64,000 nucleotides of DNA from positions 1,240,001-1,304,000 of the forward strand of contig OZ244175.1 of assembly GCA_965216535.1 (NCBI GenBank), read 5' to 3'. Shown here one piece after another: positions 35,464-43,890 of the stretch. This DNA comes from Hoeflea_A sp965216535. Lineage in GTDB: Bacteria; Pseudomonadota; Alphaproteobacteria; Rhizobiales; Rhizobiaceae. The position numbers and the translations under genes were made by a program. A model generated the notes under the pieces. That model was not told the DNA's origin, did not search any database, and saw only the letters and a list, made by a program, of their open reading frames with translations. Positions within the stretch are counted from its first letter, which is position 1. Every line of letters starts with the position of its first letter.

Positions 35464-36336
35464 TTGGAACCACAGCAGTCAACCGTCGCCGAGCGACTGA
35501 ATGCCCGTCAACTAGAGCTGACACGAGCCGAACGGCAAGTCTCCGACGTGATCCTCAGCAACTACCCTGCGTCCGGTCTTGGCAGCATCACCGAATTGGC
35601 GGAAGCGGCTGCGGTCTCCACACCGACGATTGCCCGCATGGTCCAGAAGCTCGACTTTGCCGGCTATCCCGAGTTTCAGGCCAAACTGCGTGAAGAGTTG
35701 AACGACATCCTGTCTAATCCGATTGCCAAACGCGACACATGGGTTGCAGCGGCGCCGGACCGGCACATCCTCAACCGATTCACCCAGGAAGCAACCGAGA
35801 ATATTCGAACCAGCCTGGAGCAGCTCGATCCAGAGGTATTCGACAACATCGCCGGTCTAATAGCCGATCCCGAACGCCGGGTGCACATTTCCGGCGGACG
35901 CATCACCCAGACCTTGGCCAATTATCTGTTTCTACACCTGCAGATGATCCGCTCCAACGTCGTCCTGGTGCCGTCGAATTCGAATGCGTGGCCGCACTAC
36001 CTGCTTGATCTCAAGGAGGGCGACATCCTGGCGGTGTTCGATATCCGCCGCTACGAGAGCAGTACGCAGCTTTTGGCTGAAATGGCGCGGGAGCGTGGAG
36101 CCGAAATCATCCTTTTCACCGATCAGTGGCGTTCGCCTATCCAGGCCATCGCCAGCCACACGGTTTCGGCACGAATTACGGTTCCCTCAGCGTGGGATTC
36201 CTCCATTGCGATATTGCTGGTGGTCGAAGCGGCTATAGCGGCCGTGCAGGAGTTGCATTGGGACGAAACTCGGGGCCGGGCTGAAGAACTGGAGGCTGTT
36301 TTCGACCGTACGGGGCTTTTCCGCAAATTCGTGTGA
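35464..36336 (+). CDS. RpiR/MurR family transcriptional regulator
   Basis: This 290-residue regulator has an N-terminal RpiR helix-turn-helix (residues about 8-85: SITELAEAAAVSTPTIARMVQKLDFAGYPEFQ). A C-terminal domain from about 110 onward corresponds to the SIS fold that senses phosphosugars in classic members, though the usual sugar-phosphate Ser/Thr pattern is weak here (VHISGGRITQTLANYL). It starts with TTG at 35464 after a GAGG-containing leader. It is divergent from the amidohydrolase/TRAP/GS operon and probably controls it through the TGAAAA-N-TTCTTCA sites. The effector is unknown. Confidence 0.86.
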   Translation: MEPQQSTVAERLNARQLELTRAERQVSDVILSNYPASGLGSITELAEAAAVSTPTIARMVQKLDFAGYPEFQAKLREELNDILSNPIAKRDTWVAAAPDRHILNRFTQEATENIRTSLEQLDPEVFDNIAGLIADPERRVHISGGRITQTLANYLFLHLQMIRSNVVLVPSNSNAWPHYLLDLKEGDILAVFDIRRYESSTQLLAEMARERGAEIILFTDQWRSPIQAIASHTVSARITVPSAWDSSIAILLVVEAAIAAVQELHWDETRGRAEELEAVFDRTGLFRKFV

Positions 36337-36425
36337 ATGGCTTCGCTGAGTGTCTCCGACACCTCGGTTGACGGGTGCGACCGTGCGCAGCCATATAGGG
36401 CTCTCAGAATTCGAGGGACGCCTTA

Positions 36426-37406
36426 ATGGTTCGCAATCTCAGCCGCCGCCTGTTGAGTTCTCTGGGCTACTGGTTTGCCGACGGAGCCCTGAAGCGCCTG
36501 CAGCAGCCAGACGTCCCCGAGATGATGGCCGGGCTGACAGATCCTGTTCGCGATTATGCCGCCACCACGCTGAAGTTGCGCAAAGAGGGGCTCGAGGCGC
36601 TCAAAAGCTTGCACCGTCACAGCCGCCTGGCCCAGCAACTGCAGGGGATCTATTTTGAGGACCGGATGGCGGAAGCGCTTTCGCAGCGTCACGGCCAGCG
36701 TTTTCTGTCAAAACGCAATGCGCATCTGTTTTCGCAGACCTATGAGGATTCGGTGCTGGCGGAAATCTTCTCCCGGATCGGAGAAACAGACCGGACATTC
36801 GTCGAAATCGGAGTTGAGAGCGGGCGTGAAAACGTAACGCGACTGTTGTTGTTGCTGGGTTGGCGGGGCGTCTGGATCGAAGCCGATGCCGACCACTGTG
36901 CGACCATTCGCAAGAGTTTCGCTGAGGACATCGAAGCTGGACGCCTGCACCTGGTCGAGGCACTGGCGGAGCCGGAAACAATCCAGGAGCGCATCGATTC
37001 CACCGGCATCGGGCAAGAGATCGATCTCCTCAGCGTTGATATCGATCAGCACACGTCGCATGTCTTCCGGGCGATCGAAACGAAAGCGCGGGTAGCCTGT
37101 ATCGAATACAACGCCCACTTCGCACCTTCGGTGGAGTTCGAGGTGCCCTACGATCCGGACCGTTCCTGGGATGGATCCAATGTCTATGGCTCCAGCCTGA
37201 AGACCCTGGAGCTCATTGCGCGTGAGAAGCAGATGTCGCTGGTGGGCTGCGACCTGATTGGCGTCAACGGTTACTTCGTTGCCGACGATCAGCTAGGCGA
37301 TCATTTCCTCGAGCCGTTCACAGCGGAAATGCACTACCAGCCGCCGCGCTTTCCCTATGTGCGCGGCCGTCGGGGCCATCCGCTGCCGCCGACAGACGAC
37401 GCATAG
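36426..37406 (+). CDS. FkbM-like methyltransferase-fold protein
   Basis: This 326-residue protein has a helical N-terminus (1-100) and then a Rossmann-type SAM-binding region with FVEIGVESGRENVTRLLLLLGWRGVWIEAD at about 135-164 and LLSVDIDQHTSHVFRAIE near residue 200. This is the layout of FkbM-type methyltransferases found near polysaccharide genes. In motif I the usual D-x-G-x-x-x-G is EIGVESG, a common variant. No sugar or glycan gene adjoins it, so the target is unknown. It is convergent with the GST gene, with a 3-bp gap. Confidence 0.65.
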   Translation: MVRNLSRRLLSSLGYWFADGALKRLQQPDVPEMMAGLTDPVRDYAATTLKLRKEGLEALKSLHRHSRLAQQLQGIYFEDRMAEALSQRHGQRFLSKRNAHLFSQTYEDSVLAEIFSRIGETDRTFVEIGVESGRENVTRLLLLLGWRGVWIEADADHCATIRKSFAEDIEAGRLHLVEALAEPETIQERIDSTGIGQEIDLLSVDIDQHTSHVFRAIETKARVACIEYNAHFAPSVEFEVPYDPDRSWDGSNVYGSSLKTLELIAREKQMSLVGCDLIGVNGYFVADDQLGDHFLEPFTAEMHYQPPRFPYVRGRRGHPLPPTDDA

Positions 37407-37409
37407 GCT

Positions 37410-38054
37410 TTAAGCGCCCGGTACACGCAACGATTCGAACGAGACCATGACGTGTTCGACATAGGCTGGGCGCGCGCAAAGCCGGTCGTAATAGGCCTTC
37501 AGGTCGGGCAGATCGGATCGCTCGAAAGCAACATTGTAGTAGCGGTACAGATTGGTGGCAAAACTGATATCGGCCAGCGTCATGTGGTCGCCGACCAGCC
37601 ACTCGTGTTTGGCGAGGCGGGCATCGGCGATGGCCATGAGCTGCCTGAGTTCGGCGACACCTTCGTTTACCAGCGGTTGGTTCCTGTCGGCCTGGCTGAC
37701 CCGGATCATCTGCCAGAACACTTTGTATATGAGTGTCGGTGCGACCGAAGTCTTGGCCCACTCCATCCATTGGTCGATCGGCGCGCGCGCCACGGCGTCT
37801 GAAGGCCACAGGGCCTCTGCGCCGTGTCGGGAGGCCAGATAGCGCAGGATCGCCTGGCTTTCGAACAGCGTGACCTCACCGTCCTCGATGACAGGGACCC
37901 TGCCCATCGGATTCATGGCGAGAAACTCCGGTGTGTCGTTGCCGCCAAAACTGCCGCCGATATCCAGGCGTCGGTGTTCAATTCCCATTTCGGCCACGCC
38001 CCACATGACCGCCTGCACGTTGCTTGATGTCGCGCGTCCATGAATCGTCAGCAT
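37410..38054 (-). CDS. Glutathione S-transferase family protein
   Basis: This 214-residue two-domain GST has an N-terminal thioredoxin-like part (residues 1-80: GRATSSNVQAVMWGVAEMGIEH with the activating Ser region, NPMGRVPVIEDG, LFESQAILRYLA) and a C-terminal helical part with LAKHEWLVGDHMTLADISFA. It probably conjugates or uses glutathione in detoxification. The ATG at 38054 is seven bases after GGAG; the ATG at 38060 is too close to it. Confidence 0.9.
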   Translation of the reverse strand: MLTIHGRATSSNVQAVMWGVAEMGIEHRRLDIGGSFGGNDTPEFLAMNPMGRVPVIEDGEVTLFESQAILRYLASRHGAEALWPSDAVARAPIDQWMEWAKTSVAPTLIYKVFWQMIRVSQADRNQPLVNEGVAELRQLMAIADARLAKHEWLVGDHMTLADISFATNLYRYYNVAFERSDLPDLKAYYDRLCARPAYVEHVMVSFESLRVPGA

Positions 38055-38136
38055 GCCCATTCTCCGTTTTTCCGGTTCAGAAAACGGACATACTCAACCA
38101 AGCCACCAGCGGCGGCAAGTCAAATGATAGCGACCG

Positions 38137-38682
38137 TCAGGATGTGCGGCCGAGCATGCGTTTCAGCGTTGCATCCTTGTCGATGACATGGTGCTTGAGG
38201 GCGGCTGCAATATGCAGGACCAGCACAATCATCAGCAGGTCGGCCAAAATCTCGTGCACTTCCGAAACCTGTTCCGAAAGTGCCTTGTTCTCCGGCAATT
38301 GCGGAAGATGGAACAGACCGAAGAAAGACACGTCGTGGCCACCGGTGGATGACGTGATATAGCCAGACAGCGGCATCGCGACGATCAGAACCAGCAGTGC
38401 GATGTGGGCCGCCTTGGAGGCCATCTCCTGCCAATGCGGCATTTCGCAGACTTCGTCAGGGAAGCGCTGAATGATCCGCCAAAGCACGCGCCACGCACCG
38501 AGGATTAGAACCATGATACCGATCGACTTGTGGAGATCGATCCACTCGCCGCGGCCTGGCCCGCGCGGCAGGCTGTCCATATAGAGACCGATTGCCAGCA
38601 TCACGATGATGAGGACGGCAATCGTCCAATGGTTGATGATTGAAATTGCGCCGTAGCGCGTCCCCTCGTCCTTGAGCGCCAT
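38137..38682 (-). CDS. Cytochrome b561 family protein
   Basis: This 181-residue inner-membrane di-heme b protein has four transmembrane helices. Histidines at the expected places for heme ligation are visible: His18 (INHWT), His51 (DLHKS), His93 (AAHIALL) and His157 (VLHIAA). Bacterial CybB-type proteins move electrons from quinol to superoxide or other acceptors. The ATG at 38682 is nine bases after GGAGA; the longer frame to 38778 adds unrelated residues. Confidence 0.88.
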   Translation of the reverse strand: MALKDEGTRYGAISIINHWTIAVLIIVMLAIGLYMDSLPRGPGRGEWIDLHKSIGIMVLILGAWRVLWRIIQRFPDEVCEMPHWQEMASKAAHIALLVLIVAMPLSGYITSSTGGHDVSFFGLFHLPQLPENKALSEQVSEVHEILADLLMIVLVLHIAAALKHHVIDKDATLKRMLGRTS

Positions 38683-38797
38683 GATACCAGTCTCCGCCTG
38701 CTGATCCGTGCCCCCACGAAGATTGTGCACGAAGCAAATTGGTTTGCAATCCTCAATTGATGAGGAGGTGGCCAGCAACCGTATGTCGGCGAAGGGG

Positions 38798-39811
38798 TCA
38801 GATCGGCGGTATCTGACCCAGGGTGAAGAAGCTGATGCGAATCCGGCCGCGATCGATGTTCAACGGCAAGGACAGCTTGTCCTGGGTCTGGCCGATTGCG
38901 CCGACCATGCCGGCAATGTTGGCAATGGAGTCGGCGGCGTCTGGAAAGGCCTCGGTGAGGATCGATTGCCACGCCTCTCTGCCTTCGATTTCAAGGTCGA
39001 ACTTGCCGGTCAGGTAGCCGCTATCGTCGATGGAAAACGGTCCGTTGAGCGAAAGCCGGGCACCCTGGCCGAGATCGATGCTGAAACCGTTGAGTGAGGC
39101 ACTCAAATCATACCAGGGATTTCCGCTGCGCTGTTGGCCGGACAGCATCCACGCACGGTCGGCCAGGGTGAGATCGGCCTTCACATCGAACGGGGGGAGC
39201 GCAAATGCCGCGGCTTCGGTGGTGAGCGTTGCCGAATTCAATGACAGAACCGCATCAAGGTCGGCGTCGTTCTGTCGGACATGCGCTTCCGTCGACCCGG
39301 CCTTGAACTTCAGCGGGTCGGAGGTTGCCAGCGGGGTCACCGTGCCGTCGAAGTCGGAGGACTGCAACGATGCGCGGGTGAGGCCCGAGAGATTGAACAC
39401 GGTGCTGGAGCGCAGGACGTTCCAGTTGAGTGCTGCAGAGCTTCCGTCACCGCCGGTGAGTGTCACGGGACCGTCGAGTTCAGAGATGATATGATTGGGG
39501 CGATAAACCTGTGCCGCAGACCGGAACCCGCCGGTGGTCAGCGACAGGCGGTTGACCTGGTCGTCTGCAGTGACGGCATTGCAGAAAACGCCGAGACGAA
39601 ACGGGAAGCCACGGACCTCCATATCCGCACAATCGGCATCGACATTGCGGTTGGCCAGATCGCTGATCAGGAATGCGCTGCGACTTTCCAACTGGCCCGC
39701 CAGGTAATACCAGACACCGCTATAGGCGACGATGAGTGCCCCGATGAAGATCGCCAGCCAGAGAAAGGGGCGTCGTGAAGCCTTTACGGCTTTCTCACTT
39801 GACCTCGCCAT
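38798..39811 (-). CDS. DUF2125 domain protein, membrane-anchored
   Basis: This 337-residue protein has one N-terminal transmembrane anchor (residues about 15-38) and a long periplasmic beta-rich part (DADCADMEVRGFPFRLGVFCN near residue 57), as in DUF2125 proteins. These are almost confined to alphaproteobacteria and resemble AsmA/LPS-transport-like envelope proteins. Two Cys (at about 61 and 77) could form a disulfide. In relatives I recall it beside tyrC-hisC; here it is 27 kb away. The molecular function is unknown. Confidence 0.82.
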   Translation of the reverse strand: MARSSEKAVKASRRPFLWLAIFIGALIVAYSGVWYYLAGQLESRSAFLISDLANRNVDADCADMEVRGFPFRLGVFCNAVTADDQVNRLSLTTGGFRSAAQVYRPNHIISELDGPVTLTGGDGSSAALNWNVLRSSTVFNLSGLTRASLQSSDFDGTVTPLATSDPLKFKAGSTEAHVRQNDADLDAVLSLNSATLTTEAAAFALPPFDVKADLTLADRAWMLSGQQRSGNPWYDLSASLNGFSIDLGQGARLSLNGPFSIDDSGYLTGKFDLEIEGREAWQSILTEAFPDAADSIANIAGMVGAIGQTQDKLSLPLNIDRGRIRISFFTLGQIPPI

Positions 39812-39860
39812 GACGTTCTCCCTATGTGCCTGATGCGCAATGCGGGTTGGTGGAATCGTA

Positions 39861-40397
39861 ATGTCCGATATGGATGATTTTTGGGTGTTTGGCTACGGGT
39901 CGCTGATGTGGCGACCGGGCTTTGACCACGTTCAGGCGGAGCGCGGTCGGCTTTTCGGTTATCGTCGCGCGCTGTGCATCCATTCCTATGTCCATCGCGG
40001 GACACGGGAGCGGCCGGGGTTGGTGCTCGGGCTCGATCGTGGCGGTTCCTGCACAGGGATGGCGTTTCGGGTCAGCGCGCACGATCGTGAAAGCGTCATG
40101 GCCTATTTGCGAGAGCGTGAGCTTGTGACCAACGTCTATCTCGAACGGCATCTGCCGATCCAGATTTCCGGTGGAGAGCGGGTCGAGGCGGTCTGCTACA
40201 TTGCGGATCGCAAGCACGAACAGTTCGCAGGCTCGATGAGCGCCGATGATGCGGCCCGTCGGGTTGCTACTTCAGAGGGGCGGTCCGGCCACAATGTCGA
40301 CTATGTCGTCAGCACTCTCGATCAGCTGCGCGAGATGAAGATCCGCGATCACTGGCTTGAAGACGTGGGCCGGCAGCTTCCAGTGTCGCGCGCTTGA
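39861..40397 (+). CDS. Gamma-glutamylcyclotransferase (ChaC-like)
   Basis: This 178-residue cytoplasmic enzyme has FGYGSLMWRPGF near residue 10 (gamma-glutamyl binding loop) and the ChaC-type RGTRERPGLVLGL, with the catalytic Glu probably in VYLERHLP or a nearby strand. ChaC proteins release 5-oxoproline from glutathione. The ATG at 39861 follows GGTGGAA. An upstream ATG at 39840 adds seven residues. It is convergent with plsC. Confidence 0.85.
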   Translation: MSDMDDFWVFGYGSLMWRPGFDHVQAERGRLFGYRRALCIHSYVHRGTRERPGLVLGLDRGGSCTGMAFRVSAHDRESVMAYLRERELVTNVYLERHLPIQISGGERVEAVCYIADRKHEQFAGSMSADDAARRVATSEGRSGHNVDYVVSTLDQLREMKIRDHWLEDVGRQLPVSRA

Positions 40398-40411
40398 TCC
40401 GTCGGGCGGAG

Positions 40412-41233
40412 CTACTTGCTGACCTCGGGGACCGGCGTTCCAGCATCTGACTCCGCGCTGATCAGTTCCTCGTACTTGGCGCGTGCCATAGGCGTCAGCG
40501 GCAGGCTCGGATTTTCCTCAACGGTTTGAACCAGCAATTCATCTGTGGCCTTCTCCACATCGCCGACCAGCCTCTTCATGAACTCGTCCGGAGGCAGGCC
40601 CGGTTCGATGGGCGGCAGAAAGCGCACCCGAATGAGGCCCGGATAGCGAAGAAACTTGCGGCGCGGCCAGAAAAGACCCGGGTTCATGGCGATCGGCAGA
40701 ACCGGAACGTTCAGTTCCGAATAGATCTTTGCGATGCCGTAGCGGTATTTCGGCTCGGCGCCGACCGGTCGGCGTGTGCCTTCCGGATAAATGATCAGCT
40801 GGCGTCCGTCGTCCATTTGCTCGCGGGTGCGACGCATGACTTCCGGCATGACCTTCTCGCGGCTGCCACGGTTGATGGGCACCATGCGCATTTTCATGAC
40901 GTACCAGCCGAAGAGCGGAATCCAGGTCAGCTCTCGCTTGAGAATATAGAACGGGTCGTCGAGATGCGGCAGCAACGCGATGGCATCCCAGAAGGACTGG
41001 TGCTTTGGCGCGATGATATAGCCGCCCTTGGGCAGGTTCTCGAGACCTTCGATCGTGTAGTCGGTGCCGACGACCACCTTCATCAGCCAGTGACAGCTGC
41101 GCACCCAGTTTTTCGGAACAATCCACGCGGCCTTTCGCGGCATCAGGAAATAGGGCAGCGAAAACAGGATCATCTGCACAATCAGGTTCAGGTAGAACAG
41201 CAGGTTGAACAGCGCGGAACGGAAGGCGATCAT
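40412..41233 (-). CDS. plsC: 1-acyl-sn-glycerol-3-phosphate acyltransferase
   Basis: This 273-residue membrane-associated acyltransferase has an N-terminal hydrophobic region, catalytic HQSFWD (His78, Asp83), the acceptor-binding block PINRGSREKVMPE near residue 119 and YPEGTRRP near residue 149. It adds the second acyl chain in phosphatidic acid synthesis. It lies in line with ydcF, ftsX and ftsE on the minus strand, with a 32-bp gap, so these envelope genes are probably co-transcribed. Confidence 0.9.
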   Translation of the reverse strand: MIAFRSALFNLLFYLNLIVQMILFSLPYFLMPRKAAWIVPKNWVRSCHWLMKVVVGTDYTIEGLENLPKGGYIIAPKHQSFWDAIALLPHLDDPFYILKRELTWIPLFGWYVMKMRMVPINRGSREKVMPEVMRRTREQMDDGRQLIIYPEGTRRPVGAEPKYRYGIAKIYSELNVPVLPIAMNPGLFWPRRKFLRYPGLIRVRFLPPIEPGLPPDEFMKRLVGDVEKATDELLVQTVEENPSLPLTPMARAKYEELISAESDAGTPVPEVSK

Positions 41234-41265
41234 TCCACCTTTATCCGGCGATCAGTGTCGTGGTG

Positions 41266-42006
41266 TCAATTGCTACTGCTCAGACCGGCCTTCTTCGCCG
41301 ACACCGGTTCGGTCGCGGCGAGACTTGATCGCAGCCCATCGGGGCCGGCCGCACCGATCTGGTGACGCAGACGGGCGACGATATATTTACCATATTCGGA
41401 TGCAAGCATGCGCAGAACGGCGGGTTCCCGCAGCCAGTCGGGCTGCGAGAAGTCGCGGCTGACGACCGGGTAGGGGATGAACCGGGTCTCGGCATTGACC
41501 TTCGCCAGTTCCAGCAGGCTGCGCGGCATGTGGTAATTGCTGGTGACGACGACGATGGTCCGATAGCCCTTTTCGTCGATCCAATCGGCTGCCTCGTTGG
41601 CGTTTCCGCGTGTGTCGATCGCATCGTGACCGATATCGACACAGCATTTGAAAAGCGCCGGTTCCGTCGACGTCAGCTTCTGGATCTGTTCGCCGGTTGT
41701 CGCCGGATTGACGCCGGAGATCAACAGCCGCTTGGCCACACCCTCATCAAGCAGGCGCAACGCCTGATCGATCCGCTGGCCGCCACCGGTGAGCACGACA
41801 ATGCCGTCTGCCTCGGTCACCTCTTCAGGGGGTGTCAGGGAGACCACGTCGTTGGAAAAACGCAGAAAACTCCCGGCTGTCACGCCGACGATCAAAAAGA
41901 CGACGAGAACCACCAGCACAAGGAGGTTGGCAATCCACCGGAGTGGGCCTCCACGCTGCTTCGGCGTCTCCGCCTGCGACGAATCACCGGTTTGTTCCGC
42001 GCTCAT
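41266..42006 (-). CDS. YdcF family (DUF218) membrane-anchored protein
   Basis: This 246-residue protein has one N-terminal transmembrane segment (about residues 23-48) and a DUF218/YdcF domain with ADGIVVLTGGGQRIDQALRLL near residue 65, ISGVNP and VVTSNYHMPRSLLELAK near residue 153. Relatives such as ElyC and SanA act in envelope integrity. The start is uncertain between ATGs at 42006 and 42018; neither has a strong ribosome site. It lies between ftsX and plsC. Confidence 0.85.
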   Translation of the reverse strand: MSAEQTGDSSQAETPKQRGGPLRWIANLLVLVVLVVFLIVGVTAGSFLRFSNDVVSLTPPEEVTEADGIVVLTGGGQRIDQALRLLDEGVAKRLLISGVNPATTGEQIQKLTSTEPALFKCCVDIGHDAIDTRGNANEAADWIDEKGYRTIVVVTSNYHMPRSLLELAKVNAETRFIPYPVVSRDFSQPDWLREPAVLRMLASEYGKYIVARLRHQIGAAGPDGLRSSLAATEPVSAKKAGLSSSN

Positions 42007-42060
42007 GGCGAATTTCATACAGATGTAATGTGGCAAACGCTAGATTGCCGGCCATCCGGC

Positions 42061-43041
42061 TCAGATACCGCGTGTCGGGTCGGAGCGGATCAGGTCGATT
42101 TCCAGGATGGTCCTCAGCACCGTTATGCGGGTGGTCAGGGCCGTGAGAAGCGCCGTTATGACGACGATTGCGAGCGCTCCGATATAGCCGCCGAGGCCCA
42201 GCGCAAAGGCACCGAACAAGGCAGTTGCCTGATCGGTCTCCGGTGTGGCGACATTGCTGCTGGTCCAGATCCCGGCAAATGCGAAGGTCAGCGCTGCGGC
42301 GGCGCCTCCCGCCAAAGCGCCCTTCAGGCCGATGAGGAAGAAGTGTCTCTGGAACTTGGCGGCAACGAAACTCGCCTCGGCACCGACGAAATGCAGCACC
42401 TCGACAATGTGCTGGTTGCCGGAGAGCGCGCCGCGCGTCGCGAAGACCACGGTGAGAACGGTGGCGGAAAACACCAGCGCCAGGATGCACAGCCCGATGA
42501 GCACCGTCGTGTTGGCCATGGCAACCAGCCGATCGACCCAGGTACGGTGGTCGTCAAGTGTGATATTGGGCACGGCGTCCTTCAGTGCGGCGCGCATGGC
42601 ATCGAAATCGGGTGGCGCATCCTCATCGATCGTGATGACGATCAGCCGGGGAACAGGAAGTTCCTCCAGATCGAGCCCTTCGCCGAGCCACGGTTCCAGC
42701 AAACGCGCCGTCGCGTCGCTGTCGATGATCATGGCGTCCGTGGTTCCCTCGAAGCTCAAGGCGATGTCTCTGGCATTGCCGAGCGCCGATTGGAGATCGA
42801 GGTTTTCGTCCGGCTTGATCTGGATGGTGATCTCGCGCGAAATCTGGCTCTGCCAGCTGTTCGCGGTGTTCTGGATCATGATCACGGCGCCCAGCGTCAG
42901 GCAGGCCAGAAACGACATGATCGAAATCACGAACATCAGCGACCGGCCCGCGATATTGGTGGCCGGCACGATCGGCTCGGTCGGGCGAAGGGCTACTTCG
43001 CGCGACTTGCGGGTCGCTTCGGGTTTGGCCACCTCATTCAT
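42061..43041 (-). CDS. ftsX: Cell division protein FtsX
   Basis: This 326-residue inner-membrane protein has a cytoplasmic N-terminus, one transmembrane segment (about 34-58), a periplasmic domain (about 60-165) and three more segments toward the C-terminus, the FtsX layout. With FtsE it controls peptidoglycan hydrolases at the septum. It overlaps the ftsE gene by 8 bp, so the two are translationally coupled. Confidence 0.9.
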   Translation of the reverse strand: MNEVAKPEATRKSREVALRPTEPIVPATNIAGRSLMFVISIMSFLACLTLGAVIMIQNTANSWQSQISREITIQIKPDENLDLQSALGNARDIALSFEGTTDAMIIDSDATARLLEPWLGEGLDLEELPVPRLIVITIDEDAPPDFDAMRAALKDAVPNITLDDHRTWVDRLVAMANTTVLIGLCILALVFSATVLTVVFATRGALSGNQHIVEVLHFVGAEASFVAAKFQRHFFLIGLKGALAGGAAAALTFAFAGIWTSSNVATPETDQATALFGAFALGLGGYIGALAIVVITALLTALTTRITVLRTILEIDLIRSDPTRGI

Positions 43042-43693
43042 AGATTTCCAGCCGTCCTCCCGAGAGAATCATGCGGCGTGCGTCGATCTGGTCCATCAAT
43101 GACAGGTCATGGGTTGCAATCATGACGGCGGTGCCGAGCTTGTTCAATTCCATAAACAGCCGCAGAAGCCGGCGCGCAAGCGGCGCATCGACGTTGCCGG
43201 TCGGTTCGTCGGCAAGCAAGAGCTCCGGCTGGTCGATGAGGGCGCGGGCAATAGCTGCACGCTGTTTTTCGCCGCCCGACAGGATCGGCGGCAGAACGTT
43301 CATCCGGTCGCCGAGGCCGACCCATTGCAGGAGTTCAATCACATCTCTGCGATAACTGGATTCTTCGTGACCGCGCACGCGAAGTGGCAGGGCCACATTT
43401 TCATAGGTTGTCAGGTGGTCAAGCAGCCGAAAGTCCTGAAACACGATGCCGATGCGGCGCCGCAGGGTCGGCAGCTCACGTTGCGGAATGGTCGTAATGT
43501 CGCGGCCGAAGACACGCACGAAACCGCGCGTCGGCTGCAGCGACATGAACATCAGCCGCATCAGCGTGGTCTTGCCGGCGCCCGACGGCCCTGTGAGGAA
43601 CTGGAACGAGCGCTTGGGGATGTCGAACGTGACATCGCGCAGGACCTCCGGTCCCATGCCATATCGCAGCCCCACATTGTCGAAATCGATCAC
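43034..43693 (-). CDS. ftsE: Cell division ATP-binding protein FtsE
   Basis: This 219-residue ABC ATPase has Walker A GPSGAGKTTL near residue 35, signature LSGGEKQRAAIARAL, Walker B LLLADEPTGNVD and the H-loop ATHD. It begins VIDFDNVGLRYG, where FtsE proteins normally start. The GTG at 43693 has GAGG five bases upstream; the longer frame to 43942 is not homologous. A CtrA-type box lies 72 bp upstream. Confidence 0.93.
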   Translation of the reverse strand: MIDFDNVGLRYGMGPEVLRDVTFDIPKRSFQFLTGPSGAGKTTLMRLMFMSLQPTRGFVRVFGRDITTIPQRELPTLRRRIGIVFQDFRLLDHLTTYENVALPLRVRGHEESSYRRDVIELLQWVGLGDRMNVLPPILSGGEKQRAAIARALIDQPELLLADEPTGNVDAPLARRLLRLFMELNKLGTAVMIATHDLSLMDQIDARRMILSGGRLEIYE

Positions 43694-43764
43694 AGACGCC
43701 TCGCTTCCAAAGACCCTCTTCCTGTAGGGGATGAACCGGGTGGCGACAACCTTTTCCTCGCGGG

Positions 43765-43779
43765 TTAACGCCAGGTTAA
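43765..43779. promoter_or_regulatory. CtrA-type box upstream of ftsE
   Basis: TTAACGCCAGGTTAA at 43765-43779 is an exact TTAA-N7-TTAA, the consensus for the cell-cycle regulator CtrA in alphaproteobacteria. It lies 72 bp upstream of ftsE and 112 bp upstream of the divergent membrane-protein gene. A single GTTAACC half-site follows at 43824-43830. Control of ftsEX by CtrA would fit its known role in division genes. Confidence 0.62.
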
Positions 43780-43890
43780 TTCGGGTTCGGAACCACCGGT
43801 CAAATAGGGCGGGTTTCGGTTTTGTTAACCAAACGGCTTTACGTTTGCGAAAGATATCGACCGGCAGCGGACTGCCATACGGAACCATCC

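Noticed and set aside
41362..43125. Plus-strand frame of 587 codons over ydcF-ftsX-ftsE
   Set aside because: Despite its length it is the antisense of three conserved genes and has no domain.
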